Under the pieces are notes generated by a model. The model was given only the letters and a program-made list of their open reading frames with translations. It had not been told where the DNA came from and did no database searches. Positions 9,704 to 18,000 of a stretch of 33,985 nucleotides of DNA are shown piece after piece (position 1 is the stretch's first letter; each line of letters begins with the position of its first letter). Made by a program: the position numbers and the translations under genes. Origin of the DNA: Gallionella sp. UBA4121 (GTDB taxonomy: Bacteria > Pseudomonadota > Gammaproteobacteria > Burkholderiales > Gallionellaceae); NCBI GenBank assembly GCA_002381565.1, contig DFWZ01000032.1:1-33985 (forward strand), given 5' to 3'.

Positions 9704-10507
9704 GTGGCGCACTATCTAAGAGATGAACGTGTAACCAATTTATCAATCAACGCAGACAACCTTAAACAGCTCAGCGCAGTGTTTTCTGAACGCGTTGGCA
9801 CGCTTAATTCTAAAGTGCCCGAGAACGACGATACTGGTAAGAAAGCATTCCTTACTTACATAATACGATTCGACAACAAGGGGTATCGGGTTTTTTCTCT
9901 TGAAGACCTACTTAGGTATTTTGGTTTAGCCAAAGAGGTCGAACGTATACTCATTACTCTTGAAAATGGAGAAAGCCTACGGTCAAATCGCCAAGTCGGT
10001 ACATTTTTAGAATTGCGACTAGACGAAAAAGACCTGAATACTTGTACCATAACGGTCACCTCTGACGACAAGGATTGGGTCGATGCATCATTCTCTGCTG
10101 TACAAGACGTTTTAGTTAAATGTAAAAACAGAAACGGCTGGGTTCGGTCTGCGTGGACACATTTCGGTGTGCAAATTATTGGGGTAACACTAGGGTTTAT
10201 TCTGAGTTTGTGGGCTGCAGCGAAAATAGCTCCAAGGTTAGCTATTGAGAATTCTTTTATTCTTGCTTTTCTTTTTGTACTCCTAATGTTTTCGAATACA
10301 TGGACGTATCTCAATCAGCGAGTGTTATCAGGATTAAATTACGTTTTCCCAAATATAAAATTCTATCGGCCTGACAAGGAGCGACTTCATTGGTTGCTGC
10401 AAGCGATTGTAGGAGGGGTAGTGTTTGCCGTTGTCATGTACATACTTGGCCAAGCATTTACATTCCTTATTGATGTTCTCAGTAGCTTGGTACGAAAAAA
10501 TGCATAA
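9704..10507 (+). CDS. hypothetical membrane protein, cassette 2
   Basis: A 267-residue protein beginning at GTG 9704 with GAGGG about nine bases upstream. Residues 1-145 look soluble and mixed alpha/beta (NLSINADNLKQLSAVFSER, then YRVFSLEDLLRYFGLAKEVE). Three transmembrane helices follow, at about 152-174 (VQIIGVTLGFILSLWAAA), 184-205 (FILAFLFVLLMFSNTW) and 232-256 (LLQAIVGGVVFAVVMYILG). I cannot assign a family. The stop codon lies inside the R'' core of attC2, a tight packing typical of cassettes. The AT-rich composition differs from neighbours outside the cluster, consistent with acquisition by transfer. Confidence 0.8.
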   Translation: MAHYLRDERVTNLSINADNLKQLSAVFSERVGTLNSKVPENDDTGKKAFLTYIIRFDNKGYRVFSLEDLLRYFGLAKEVERILITLENGESLRSNRQVGTFLELRLDEKDLNTCTITVTSDDKDWVDASFSAVQDVLVKCKNRNGWVRSAWTHFGVQIIGVTLGFILSLWAAAKIAPRLAIENSFILAFLFVLLMFSNTWTYLNQRVLSGLNYVFPNIKFYRPDKERLHWLLQAIVGGVVFAVVMYILGQAFTFLIDVLSSLVRKNA

Positions 10508-10560
10508 CCTGTCGTTCGAGAGGGACACCGCAAAAGCGCGGCGTCCCTCATTCGTTAGCC
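10502..10560 (+). other. attC recombination site 2
   Basis: A 59-bp site, the classic length. R'' is GCATAAC (10502-10508), overlapping the TAA stop of the preceding gene. R' is GTTAGCC (10554-10560). The interior stem AGGGAC / GTCCCT is perfect, with GC-rich bases at the tip and CATTC just before R'. This is the best-preserved attC in the window. Confidence 0.82.
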
Positions 10561-10582
10561 ATTTCCAACCGGAGGAGTTTTT

Positions 10583-10984
10583 ATGCCTTATTTGAATGCC
10601 AGGATTTGTGCCCCGCAATCCGCCGAAACCACGAACAAGGTAGCATCTTTTCTTACCGAACTCACTGCCGAAGTGTTGGGGAAAAAGAGAGAGCTCACTT
10701 CCGTTGCAATCGAATACGTGCCAGCCAATCAATGGTTTATTGCGGGTTCATCTCTTTCATCACAGGGATTGGCAACCTTCTACCTCGACATTAAAGTTAC
10801 CGAGGGAACAAATACAAAAAATGAAAAGGCCAGTTACATTAAAAAGATATTCGCTGAATTTGAGTCAGTCTTAGGTAGCCTCAACCCGGCAAGCTACGTA
10901 GTTATTCATGAGGTTCGTGCTGATTCCTGGGGTTATGAAGGTGCGACACAAGAATTCCGTTACATCAAGGGTAAAGCTCTTTAG
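10583..10984 (+). CDS. tautomerase-superfamily protein, cassette 3
   Basis: A 133-residue protein beginning MPYLNARIC. Proline directly after the initiator Met is the catalytic residue of 4-oxalocrotonate tautomerase/MIF-superfamily enzymes. The pattern LTELTAEVLGKKRELTSVAIEYVPANQWF matches the helix-strand order of that fold. The second half (IKKIFAEFESVLG, VVIHEVRADSWGYEG) suits a fused or 130-residue tautomerase subgroup. The substrate is unknown. A strong GGAGGAG precedes ATG 10583. The stop TAG overlaps the first base of attC3. Family fairly sure, reaction not. Confidence 0.75.
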   Translation: MPYLNARICAPQSAETTNKVASFLTELTAEVLGKKRELTSVAIEYVPANQWFIAGSSLSSQGLATFYLDIKVTEGTNTKNEKASYIKKIFAEFESVLGSLNPASYVVIHEVRADSWGYEGATQEFRYIKGKAL

Positions 10985-11044
10985 CCCAACCCTGCGCTCA
11001 AGCGGGATGGCGCACAACTCGAACCCCTTATTTCTACATTAGAA
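10984..11044 (+). other. attC recombination site 3 (degenerate)
   Basis: R'' is GCCCAAC (10984-10990), followed by CCTGCGCTCAAGCGGGA, a very common attC left arm. The right side CTTATTTCTAC-ATTAGAA resembles the usual CTTAGCTCTAC-GTTAGGC, but the crossover G is A (11038). The AAG.GGG / CCC.TT stem is weaker than in site 2. It is probably inactive. Confidence 0.6.
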
Positions 11045-11061
11045 CTCTTACGATCACTCTT

Positions 11062-11562
11062 ATGCCAAACTCACCGAAAAAGCATCTATCTGAACGTGAC
11101 CTCTTGAAAATTGAGCTTCCCGAGCTACGCTATCAAGTGGACATGAAGCTCTTCGATCATGGACAAGACCTGTCTGCTGAGCTTCTCAAGCTTTCGTTAG
11201 CGGGCATAGCGGTTGTTGGCGTTCTTCTGCCACTTCTGCCAAAGTCTGTCTCATTCCCTGGCGCTGGCGACGGCACATTCAAACTGCTGTTTTCGTCTTC
11301 AGTTATCGCCTTCGCGATATCTACGTCGACAGCGCTGTTCCAACGTTTTTTTGCGTCCAGCGCCATGTTCCACCACGTGAAGGCGATGAAGATTGCTTTT
11401 CACGATGATCCTTCATTAAACGAGGCTATAGACGGAGAGATCGACACCCGATTAAAAAAATTTACCCTTGCTCATTCACTCCTGAAAGCAACCGCGATCC
11501 TGCTCGCGACTGGAGCCGCTTTATTGGGAGGAGCATTCATTCGGTTGATGTTTATTCTGTGA
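11062..11562 (+). CDS. hypothetical three-helix membrane protein, cassette 4
   Basis: A 166-residue protein with a charged N-terminal ~40 residues (KKHLSERDLLKIELPELRYQ), then hydrophobic segments at about 42-62 (LKLSLAGIAVVGVLLPLL), 73-93 (LLFSSSVIAFAISTSTAL) and 143-165 (ATAILLATGAALLGGAFIRL). No known family is recognised. No good ribosome-binding site precedes ATG 11062, which lies 17 bases after attC3. It sits between attC3 and attC4, so a cassette origin is likely. Confidence 0.75.
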   Translation: MPNSPKKHLSERDLLKIELPELRYQVDMKLFDHGQDLSAELLKLSLAGIAVVGVLLPLLPKSVSFPGAGDGTFKLLFSSSVIAFAISTSTALFQRFFASSAMFHHVKAMKIAFHDDPSLNEAIDGEIDTRLKKFTLAHSLLKATAILLATGAALLGGAFIRLMFIL

Positions 11563-11569
11563 AAACGAG

Positions 11570-11625
11570 GTATAACCCTGCATTCGAGCGGGGCGCACAG
11601 CCACCCCGCAGCATCCGTGTCATGC
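11570..11625 (+). other. attC recombination site 4 (degenerate)
   Basis: R'' is GTATAAC (11570-11576), followed by CCTGCATTCGAGCGGGG, close to the site 3 left arm. The stem GCGGGG (11588-11593) / CCCCGC (11604-11609) is perfect. The best R' candidate is GTCATGC (11619-11625), with C in place of the conserved second T. Confidence 0.6.
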
Positions 11626-11641
11626 GATACAGGAGAAGCAG

Positions 11642-12088
11642 ATGAAGGAAACGTTGAAGCCCGGCATCCGGTACGAGCACAGGTTCGTAGTTCCCCGATC
11701 GAAAACCGTCCCGGCGCTCTATCCGGAGTCGGACGAGTTCATGGCAATGCCGGAAGTCTTTGCGACCGGCTTCCTGGTCGGATTTCTTGAATGGGCCTGC
11801 ATCAAGGCCATCAACCCACATCTCGACTGGCCACAAGAACAATCAGTCGGAACACACATCGACGTAAGCCACGAAGCGGCAACGCCGCCCGGCCTTGAAG
11901 TTACGGCAACCGTTGAGTTGATAGCAGTCGACGGGAGGAAGCTTGTTTTTATTGTGGAAGCCCGCGATGGGATCGACTTGATCTCCAGGGGGCGGCATGA
12001 GCGGTTCGTGATCAACAGGGAAAAATTTGATGCCAAGCTTGTCGCTAAAAAGGTAACGCATCATGCTGGCGTGAAAGCCCGTCCCTGA
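11642..12088 (+). CDS. hotdog-fold thioesterase family protein (FlK-like)
   Basis: A 148-residue protein with the thioesterase pattern VPALYPESDEFMAMPEVFAT, a helix containing Glu (GFLVGFLEWAC) and a His-bearing strand (VGTHIDVSHEAATPPG), then VTATVELIAVDGRKLVFIVEA. These match fluoroacetyl-CoA thioesterase-like hotdog proteins, in which Thr, Glu and His form the active site. The substrate is unknown. AGGAG precedes ATG 11642. It follows attC4, so it may be cassette cargo; its GC content is higher than that of cassettes 2-4. The family is likely, the function unproven. Confidence 0.75.
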   Translation: MKETLKPGIRYEHRFVVPRSKTVPALYPESDEFMAMPEVFATGFLVGFLEWACIKAINPHLDWPQEQSVGTHIDVSHEAATPPGLEVTATVELIAVDGRKLVFIVEARDGIDLISRGRHERFVINREKFDAKLVAKKVTHHAGVKARP

Positions 12089-12095
12089 ACTTTAC

Positions 12096-12540
12096 GTCAG
12101 GCGCATACAATTCTCAGGAGGCAAATTCATGGCAATCGGTTGGCTCGCAGTGCTTCAAAACGTTCCATGGTCTGAGGTCATCAACAACGCACCCAAGGTT
12201 GCTGATGGCGCCAAAAAGCTGTGGAACGCGGTTACCAGAAAACCCGCTCGGCCAGAGGAGTCTGATTCGGGCCCACCGCCGGCTGCCCCGACCGAATTTC
12301 AAACCATCGCCGCGCTGCAAACCCGTGTGAACGTGCTGGAGGCTGCGGCGGCTGACCTGCACGGTCAAATGCTCGCATCCTCCGAATTGATTAAGGCGCT
12401 CGCCGAACAAAATTCGCAGCTTATCCAGCGTATTGAAACCAACCGGATACGCCTGCTGAGGCTGAGCGCCGCGACCGCAGTTATTGCCATTGCCGGCCTG
12501 CTTGCTCTGGTGATAGTGCTATCGCGGCATGGCGCCTGAC
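12096..12540 (+). other. possible degenerate cassette boundaries around the 136-aa gene
   Basis: GTCAGGC (12096-12102) lies before the next gene. Its exact complement GCCTGAC (12534-12540) overlaps that gene's stop codon, just as R'' overlaps the stop in attC2. These could be R' and R'' cores with T-to-C drift. The bodies between cores are not convincing attC folds, so this is tentative. Confidence 0.35.
12129..12539 (+). CDS. hypothetical protein with coiled coil and C-terminal membrane anchor
   Basis: A 136-residue protein. The N-terminal part (WSEVINNAPKVADGAKKLW) looks amphipathic, followed by a Pro-rich linker (about 40-55). A predicted coiled coil spans about 58-105 (IAALQTRVNVLEAAAADLH, LIKALAEQNSQLIQRIE), and a C-terminal transmembrane helix follows (AATAVIAIAGLLALVIVL). 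No enzyme motif is present. A good CAGGAGG lies ahead of ATG 12129. It could be the last cassette or a native gene bordering the cluster; see the boundary entry. The family is not recognised. Confidence 0.75.
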   Translation: MAIGWLAVLQNVPWSEVINNAPKVADGAKKLWNAVTRKPARPEESDSGPPPAAPTEFQTIAALQTRVNVLEAAAADLHGQMLASSELIKALAEQNSQLIQRIETNRIRLLRLSAATAVIAIAGLLALVIVLSRHGA

Positions 12541-12610
12541 CCTCATTCACAGAGGGTGCAAGCATTTTGATCTGTACTTTGACGGGGCCCGAATTGACCA
12601 GCGCGTGCCG

Positions 12611-13423
12611 CTACGACCAGGCCGTCTCGTCAATCTGACCGATTGCCTGAAACGCTGGTTTGCAGAACAGGTATCCCTGGAAAAGCGATACGCCGCTTAC
12701 CACCAAAAAATCACGCTCTGCCTTGGTTTCGATACCCTCTGCCAGGACTCTGATTCCCAGTTGACGGCACATATGCACGATGCCTTCGACAATGGCCTGT
12801 TTGGGTTTGCTGTCGTTAATATTTCGCACCAGATCCATGTCGATTTTCACGATATCCGGCTGAAAGTCGGCCAGCAGGTTCAGTCCTGCGTAGCCCGCGC
12901 CAAAATCATCGATCGCCGTCTTGAAACCGAAGCGCTTATATTCTTCAAATATATTAATCAGGTGTGGGCGGTCAGAGACATTCTCGCCCTCGACCACTTC
13001 GAAAATAATTCGCTCTTTGGGAAAATTGTACTTGTGTGCTGCATCAAAGGTCGATCGTATGCATGCCGCAGGTTGATACACCGCATTGGGAAGAAAGTTG
13101 ATCGACAACATCTCGCGAATACCCAGCTCAGCCGCCCCTTTTACCGCTTTTACTCGGCAGGATTGGTCGAAACGATAGCGGTTGTTATCGTTGACTCTGG
13201 CCAGCACAGAAGCTGCGGATTCACCGTTTACACCGCGCACCAACGCCTCGTGGGCAAAAATTGTACGGGCGTGAAAATCGACAATGGGCTGGTAAGCATA
13301 GGAAAAATCAAAATCCAACGCTTCGTCATCTTTGCAGCGATTGCATCCGGGAGGTATGGCAGTTGAATCGTCTGTGTGCAGTGTGTTTTTTGGAAGCAAG
13401 GTAATTTCTCCGGCATGAAGCAT
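12611..13423 (-). CDS. EAL-domain cyclic-di-GMP phosphodiesterase
   Basis: A 270-residue, single EAL domain protein that should hydrolyse cyclic-di-GMP to pGpG. All the usual catalytic positions can be seen: the EAL motif (residues 59-61 in HEALVRG), Asn in SINFLPN, Glu in FEVVEGE, the paired Asp in AIDDFGAGYA, Lys in VKIDMD, Glu in AEGIET and Gln in FQGYLFCKP. An active enzyme is therefore predicted. The N-terminal 35 residues have a CxxC pair (PPGCNRCK), perhaps metal binding or redox active. No sensory or GGDEF domain is present. No clear ribosome-binding site precedes ATG 13423. It is convergent with the cassette cluster. Confidence 0.92.
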   Translation of the reverse strand: MLHAGEITLLPKNTLHTDDSTAIPPGCNRCKDDEALDFDFSYAYQPIVDFHARTIFAHEALVRGVNGESAASVLARVNDNNRYRFDQSCRVKAVKGAAELGIREMLSINFLPNAVYQPAACIRSTFDAAHKYNFPKERIIFEVVEGENVSDRPHLINIFEEYKRFGFKTAIDDFGAGYAGLNLLADFQPDIVKIDMDLVRNINDSKPKQAIVEGIVHMCRQLGIRVLAEGIETKAERDFLVVSGVSLFQGYLFCKPAFQAIGQIDETAWS

Positions 13424-13792
13424 GAATTCAATTAAATACTTTTCGGGGTTGCCTGCCCCGACTCTTCCCGATCTTCACGGCAATGGGCAACTTAACCTAT
13501 AGCCTTGAAAACAGGACCGATTATAGTGCATTTTCGGCATCGCCTTAGCATGACTTGCGCGTAATCCCGCCTCCTGTCTTCAAAACACAGCCGCTTGATA
13601 TGGCTGAACTGCTGTTGTGCATCGCACTGTCCAGCGTGGTGTTCTTTGCCGTGAAAATCGAGAAATGGCTGATGCTCAGTGGCATGCTATACCGCAGCTG
13701 ACTGACGGACAGCAGTTCACATCGCCGTCAGGAACCACTGGTCAAAATGACCGTCAGGTATAATTCGCCGCCTGTCCAACAGAGGTGAGAAA
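13424..13792. other. intergenic region between the EAL gene and the antiporter
   Basis: About 370 bp. It holds the P-type ATPase remnant (13549-13701). The 5' part (13424-13548) is probably the leader of the EAL gene, without a promoter I would defend. The last 90 bp lead to the antiporter ribosome-binding site. No RNA gene or longer repeat is seen. Confidence 0.6.
13549..13701 (+). pseudogene. remnant of the C-terminus of a P-type cation ATPase
   Basis: In the frame ending at TGA 13699-13701 the translation contains VFKTQPLDMAELLLC followed by IALSSVVFFAVKIEKWL and a LYR ending. This looks like the last transmembrane helix and tail of PMCA/calcium-type P-type ATPases. The frame is closed by a TAG at 13546-13548, and no ATPase sequence is seen upstream, so only about 45 codons of a ~900-codon gene survive. 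The identification rests on pattern recognition of a short stretch. The alternative is a free-standing 33-residue peptide from ATG 13600. Confidence 0.6.
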
Positions 13793-15043
13793 ATGTCCAC
13801 AACGATCCTGTTCATAGGGCTGATGGTGTTCTTCGCACACTTTCTGTCCCTGCAATTTCGCAAAACGAATATACCTGACGTGCTTGTACTGGTCATCGTC
13901 GGCATCGTGCTGGGCCCGGTACTGGGTTTCGTATCACCCGCCGATTTTGGCAAGGTGGGCTCGCTGTTCGCCACCATCGCACTGGTCGTCATCCTGTTCG
14001 AGGGCGGCACGACGCTGGACATGAATGTGCTGGGAAAATCACTGGCCAGCACGGGCAAACTGGCGCTCGGCTGCTTCCTGCTGACTACCCTCATCGTGGC
14101 CGCAATAGGCATGTATGCGTTAGGTCTCACCGTATTGCCCGCCGCCATGCTGGGCCTCACACTGGGCAGCACCTCTCCCGCGGTCATCATTCCGCTGGTG
14201 AAAGCGTTGCGCGTGTCCGAGAAGCCCGCCACCGTGCTGGTGCTGGAATCTGCGCTGACCGACGTGCTCAGCATCGTCGGCGTGTTTGCACTGTTGCAGG
14301 TGCATAACCAGGGAGCCGTCGGCGCCGGACATCTTGTAGGCAGCGTGCTGTCCGCGATGGTATTCGCAGCCGTGATCGGCGTGCTGGGCGGGATAGGCTG
14401 GCTGCTGGTATTAGGACGCGTGCGCGACTTCCCCAACACCATTTCCTCCACTCTGGCGTTCGTATTCATCGTGTACGGCGCAACTGAAGGACTGGGATTT
14501 TCCGGCGCTATCGCGTCCCTTGCACTGGGCATCACACTGACCAATTTCGAGAAATTCAAACTGAACCGCATCCCGAGCATAGACCGCAACATCGTGCCGC
14601 TGAACGAAGTGGACCTGATTTTCTACAGCGAGGCGGTGTTCCTGCTCAAGACCTACTTCTTTGTCTATATGGGCATTTCCATCCACTTCGGCGCGGTGCA
14701 GATTGCAGTTACCGCCGTTGCGATGGTGCTGGCAATCTATGTCATGCGCATCGTGCTGACCCGCTTTGTGTTCCGCGATCCGGAATACAGTCTGCGCGAT
14801 ACCGCCTTTACTTCCATGCTAGCCCCCAAGGGTCTGGCCGCCGCCGTGCTGGCCGCCTTGCCACTGCAATACGGCGTAGCTGGAGGAGAGGTGATCCGCG
14901 ACACCACCTATATGGCGGTACTGTTCAGCATCACGCTCACCGCCTTGCTGGTGATGGCCTATCCTTCCCGCTTTACGCAACGCTTCTACTCGATGAGCAT
15001 GGGCAAACCGATCGCTGAAAAAACGGAAGATCAGCAAAGCTGA
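13793..15043 (+). CDS. CPA-family cation:proton antiporter
   Basis: A 416-residue integral membrane protein of about 11-12 helices. It belongs to the monovalent cation:proton antiporter superfamily, which exchanges Na+ or K+ for H+ across the inner membrane. Typical features are the N-terminal IPDVLVLVIVGIVLGPVLG, FEGGTTLD around residue 70, LGSTSPAVIIPLVKAL and LESALTDVLSIVGVFALLQ with its membrane acidic residues, and a C-terminal LAPKGLAAAVLAALP. There is no RCK/TrkA-N domain, so it is shorter than KefB/C types. ATG 13793 follows AGAGGTGAG. The ion specificity cannot be read. Its 3' end holds the terminator of the convergent helicase gene. Confidence 0.9.
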   Translation: MSTTILFIGLMVFFAHFLSLQFRKTNIPDVLVLVIVGIVLGPVLGFVSPADFGKVGSLFATIALVVILFEGGTTLDMNVLGKSLASTGKLALGCFLLTTLIVAAIGMYALGLTVLPAAMLGLTLGSTSPAVIIPLVKALRVSEKPATVLVLESALTDVLSIVGVFALLQVHNQGAVGAGHLVGSVLSAMVFAAVIGVLGGIGWLLVLGRVRDFPNTISSTLAFVFIVYGATEGLGFSGAIASLALGITLTNFEKFKLNRIPSIDRNIVPLNEVDLIFYSEAVFLLKTYFFVYMGISIHFGAVQIAVTAVAMVLAIYVMRIVLTRFVFRDPEYSLRDTAFTSMLAPKGLAAAVLAALPLQYGVAGGEVIRDTTYMAVLFSITLTALLVMAYPSRFTQRFYSMSMGKPIAEKTEDQQS

Positions 15044-15050
15044 TCTTCCG
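15018..15050 (-). terminator. intrinsic terminator of the SNF2 gene, inside the antiporter 3' end
   Basis: A perfect 12-bp stem, CGGAAGATCAGC (15024-15035) and GCTGATCTTCCG (15039-15050), with a 3-nt loop. On the minus strand it is followed by six T (15018-15023). It lies just after the helicase stop codon and overlaps the antiporter's last codons and stop. Confidence 0.8.
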
Positions 15051-15054
15051 AACA

Positions 15055-18000
15055 TTACTCGCTCTCGTCCTTTGGCAAGGGGGCGAGCAGCGCCGCGATG
15101 TCGGCCTCGCCGAACTTGGTCAGACCCGTGCTGTCCTCGGACAGGATACCGGCAGCCAGCTCGGCCTTCTTCTCCTGCAGCGCCAGTATCTTTTCCTCGA
15201 TGCTGCCCGCCACCACCAGCTTGTAGACGAACACATTCTTGGTCTGGCCCAGACGGTGCGCGCGATCCGTCGCCTGATTCTCAACCGCGGGATTCCACCA
15301 GGGGTCATAGTGAATCACGGTATCCGCCGTGGTCAGATTCAGCCCAACCCCGCCCGCTTTGAGGCTGATCAGGAAAATCGGCACTTCTCCATCCTGAAAA
15401 CGGCGTACCACTTCTTCGCGGTTTTGCGTGTCGCCGGTGAGTTTCACGTAGGTCAGTTTTTCCTTCGCCAGCTCTTCCTCGATCAGTTCCAGCATCGAGG
15501 TGAATTGCGAAAATACCAGAATGCGTCGGCCTTCACTCACCAGCTCCGGCAACATTTCCATCAAGAGGTCGAGCTTGGCATGCTCCTTGACCTTTTTGGC
15601 GCTGGCGAGCTTCAACAGGCGCGGATCGCAACACACCTGACGCAACTTGAGCAGCGCATCGAGGATGATGATGTGGCTGCGCGCGAAGCCCTTTTCGGCG
15701 ATTTCTTCGCGCACCCGCTGATCCATCGCGATGCGCACCGTCTCGTACAGATCCCGCTGCATCCCTTCCAGTTCGACGGTGCGCACGATCAATGTCTTGG
15801 GCGGCAATTCCGTGGCCACATCTTCCTTGCGGCGGCGCATGATGAATGGCCTCACGCGCTGCGCCAGCAGGTCGCGCCGTAACCGGTTGCCATGCTTTTC
15901 TATCGGCGTGCGCCAGGTCTTGGTAAAGCCCTTGGCATCGCCCAGCAAGCCCGGCAGCAAAAAGTCGAACTGCGCCCACAACTCGCCCAGATGGTTCTCG
16001 AGTGGCGTGCCGGTCAGGCACAAGCGATGCCGCGCATTCAGGCGGCGCACTACTTGTGCCGCCTGACTGGAGACATTTTTAACCGTCTGTGCCTCATCCA
16101 GAATCAGCAGATGGTAGTTGTATTCCAGCAACGCTGCCTCATCCCGCCACAGCAGTGGGTAAGTAGTGAGAATCACGTCGTGACTGGCGATCAACGGAAA
16201 ATGATCGGCTCTTTCCTTGCCGTGCAGGGACAGCAGCCTGAGTTGAGGAGCGAACCGTTCCGCCTCACGTTTCCAGTTAAAAATCAATGAGGTAGGCAAA
16301 ACAACCAGAGATGGTCTGTCCATGCGCCCCGACTGCTTCTCCAGCAGCAGATGCGCCAGGGTCTGCGCGGTTTTCCCCAGCCCCATGTCATCAGCCAGAA
16401 TACCTGCCAGGCCCTGCTCACGCAGGAATTGCAGCCAGGCCAGCCCCTCCAGTTGATAATGGCGCAGTTGCAGCGCGAAGCCTTCGGGTGCTTCCACGGC
16501 CTGTATGCCGGAGGTGTTCTTGAGCTTGCCAGCCAGACTCGCCACCGCATCCACCCCCTTGAACTGCCAGCGCTCCATCCCGGCCAGCGCATCGATACGC
16601 GCCACATCATAACGGGACAGTCGGATTTCCTCGGTGCCGGCACGGCCGTCGAACAACTCGATCAGCGTGCGCGCCAGCGGCTTGACGCGCTCGGCCGGCA
16701 CACGCACCGTCCCCCCCTCGGGCAAGCGCAATTCGATCGCCTCATTATCCTTCATCCTGTCCAGCAGAATGGCATCCAGCCAGCGCTGATCGGTCTTGAA
16801 CAACTCGTGCAACATCGGTGCCAGGGGCAGACGCTGACCGTTGACCACGATGCCCATGTTCAGGCTGAACCAGCCGTCTTCCTGTTCGTCGAATTCGCCG
16901 ACCCAGGCTTCCACTTCCAGCACGTGGTGGCGAAAACCCTGAGGGACGACCACTTCCCAGCCCGCTGTCTTCATCTGTGGCACGGCCAGCTTCATGAATG
17001 CAGGCCAGGCCTTCTCGCCCTCCAGCACATATACAGGCTGATCGAGCGTTACCCCGGACAGTCCGAAACGCGGCATTTCTTCCAGACCGAAGTCCGCCAG
17101 CGACTTGAGATAACGCTGCTCCTGCTTCAGATCGCGCTTCACGCGCACGGTCTCTCCGCTTTGCAGCGTGACGAATTCGCCCGGATGATCCGGCGGCATG
17201 AGCGCCTCGCCATAACGGAACCGCACATAGGCCCAATCCCGCACCTGTGTGCCGAAACCATAACCGCGAAAACGTCCCATATACGCAGGCACCGAGGTTT
17301 CCAGCAGCAACAAAGGTTTTAGTTGTGCCTCCAGCGAACGCAGGCGCGAGGTAGTGGGGGCGGGCAAATCAGGCACCATTTCACGCAACACTTCCGACAC
17401 CACCGGCACATCGACTTCACGGAGCGGCGGCATGCTCAACAGCTGCGCGATTTGCGCCGGCGTCTGAGCCAGCTTCAGTAAACCGATTTCGCCCGCTTTC
17501 GCATCCAGATACCAGGTAGCTTCAGGCAGTGGCAATACCACCACCGCCGCGCCGCTGCGAATAACCCGGGGCACCATGTGTCCCGCTTCATCCGCGCCCC
17601 AGTCAAGACGCGCCTCACGCACTTCACCCTGCTTGAGGCGTATGGGAGCTGACAACACGTAGCGATTGCCCGCGACGCGTTCCATGCAAAAGAATCTTCC
17701 GCTCGCCAGAAGGCTGGTCAGTATCTCGTTGCCCTGTTTGCCCAGGAGGATATTGCCGTCGTATTTTTCGCGCTGTTTCCACAACAGGCGCAAAATAGGC
17801 AAATCTTCGTCGGTGACAAACATTGGCGGCTTGATCAGCGCGCGCTCGACATTGTTCCACTCTTCCATCGATCCCAGCAGTTGCCCGTCAGCAGACATCT
17901 TTGCCTTATAAGTTCCGACAAAATATCCGCTGGAGTTAAACGATTTCATCAGCGCATAGCACAGGTGCTCGGGCCGCAGAGATGGCTTGGCCTTCTTCTT

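Larger units (their letters stand above)
9202..11625 (+). mobile_element. integron gene-cassette cluster lacking an integrase (CALIN-like)
   Basis: Consecutive short genes all on the plus strand are separated by attC-like sites of about 55-70 bp. The left boundary is GTTGGGC (9202-9208), which fits the R' core GTTRRRY. Each cassette begins with the last six bases of an R' core and ends with an R'' core that should pair with it. The second cassette starts (G)TTATGC and ends GCATAAC, an exact complement. The first starts GTTGGGC and ends GTCCAAC, one mismatch. The sequence is visibly more AT-rich than its surroundings, most clearly in 9.7-11 kb. No integrase gene is in the window. The right limit is uncertain and may extend to 12540. 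Confidence 0.75.

Noticed and set aside
9236..12539. Toxin-antitoxin pair among the cassette genes
   Set aside because: Each gene is separated by an attC-like site and none shows toxin or antitoxin motifs or overlapping pairs.
12536..12575. Hairpin ACCCTC / GAGGGT after the 136-aa gene as a terminator
   Set aside because: Only six pairs with a 7-nt loop and a poor T-tail well downstream; too weak to call.
12605..13366. 253-codon open frame antisense to the EAL gene
   Set aside because: The minus strand encodes a complete EAL domain with all catalytic residues; the plus-strand frame is its shadow.
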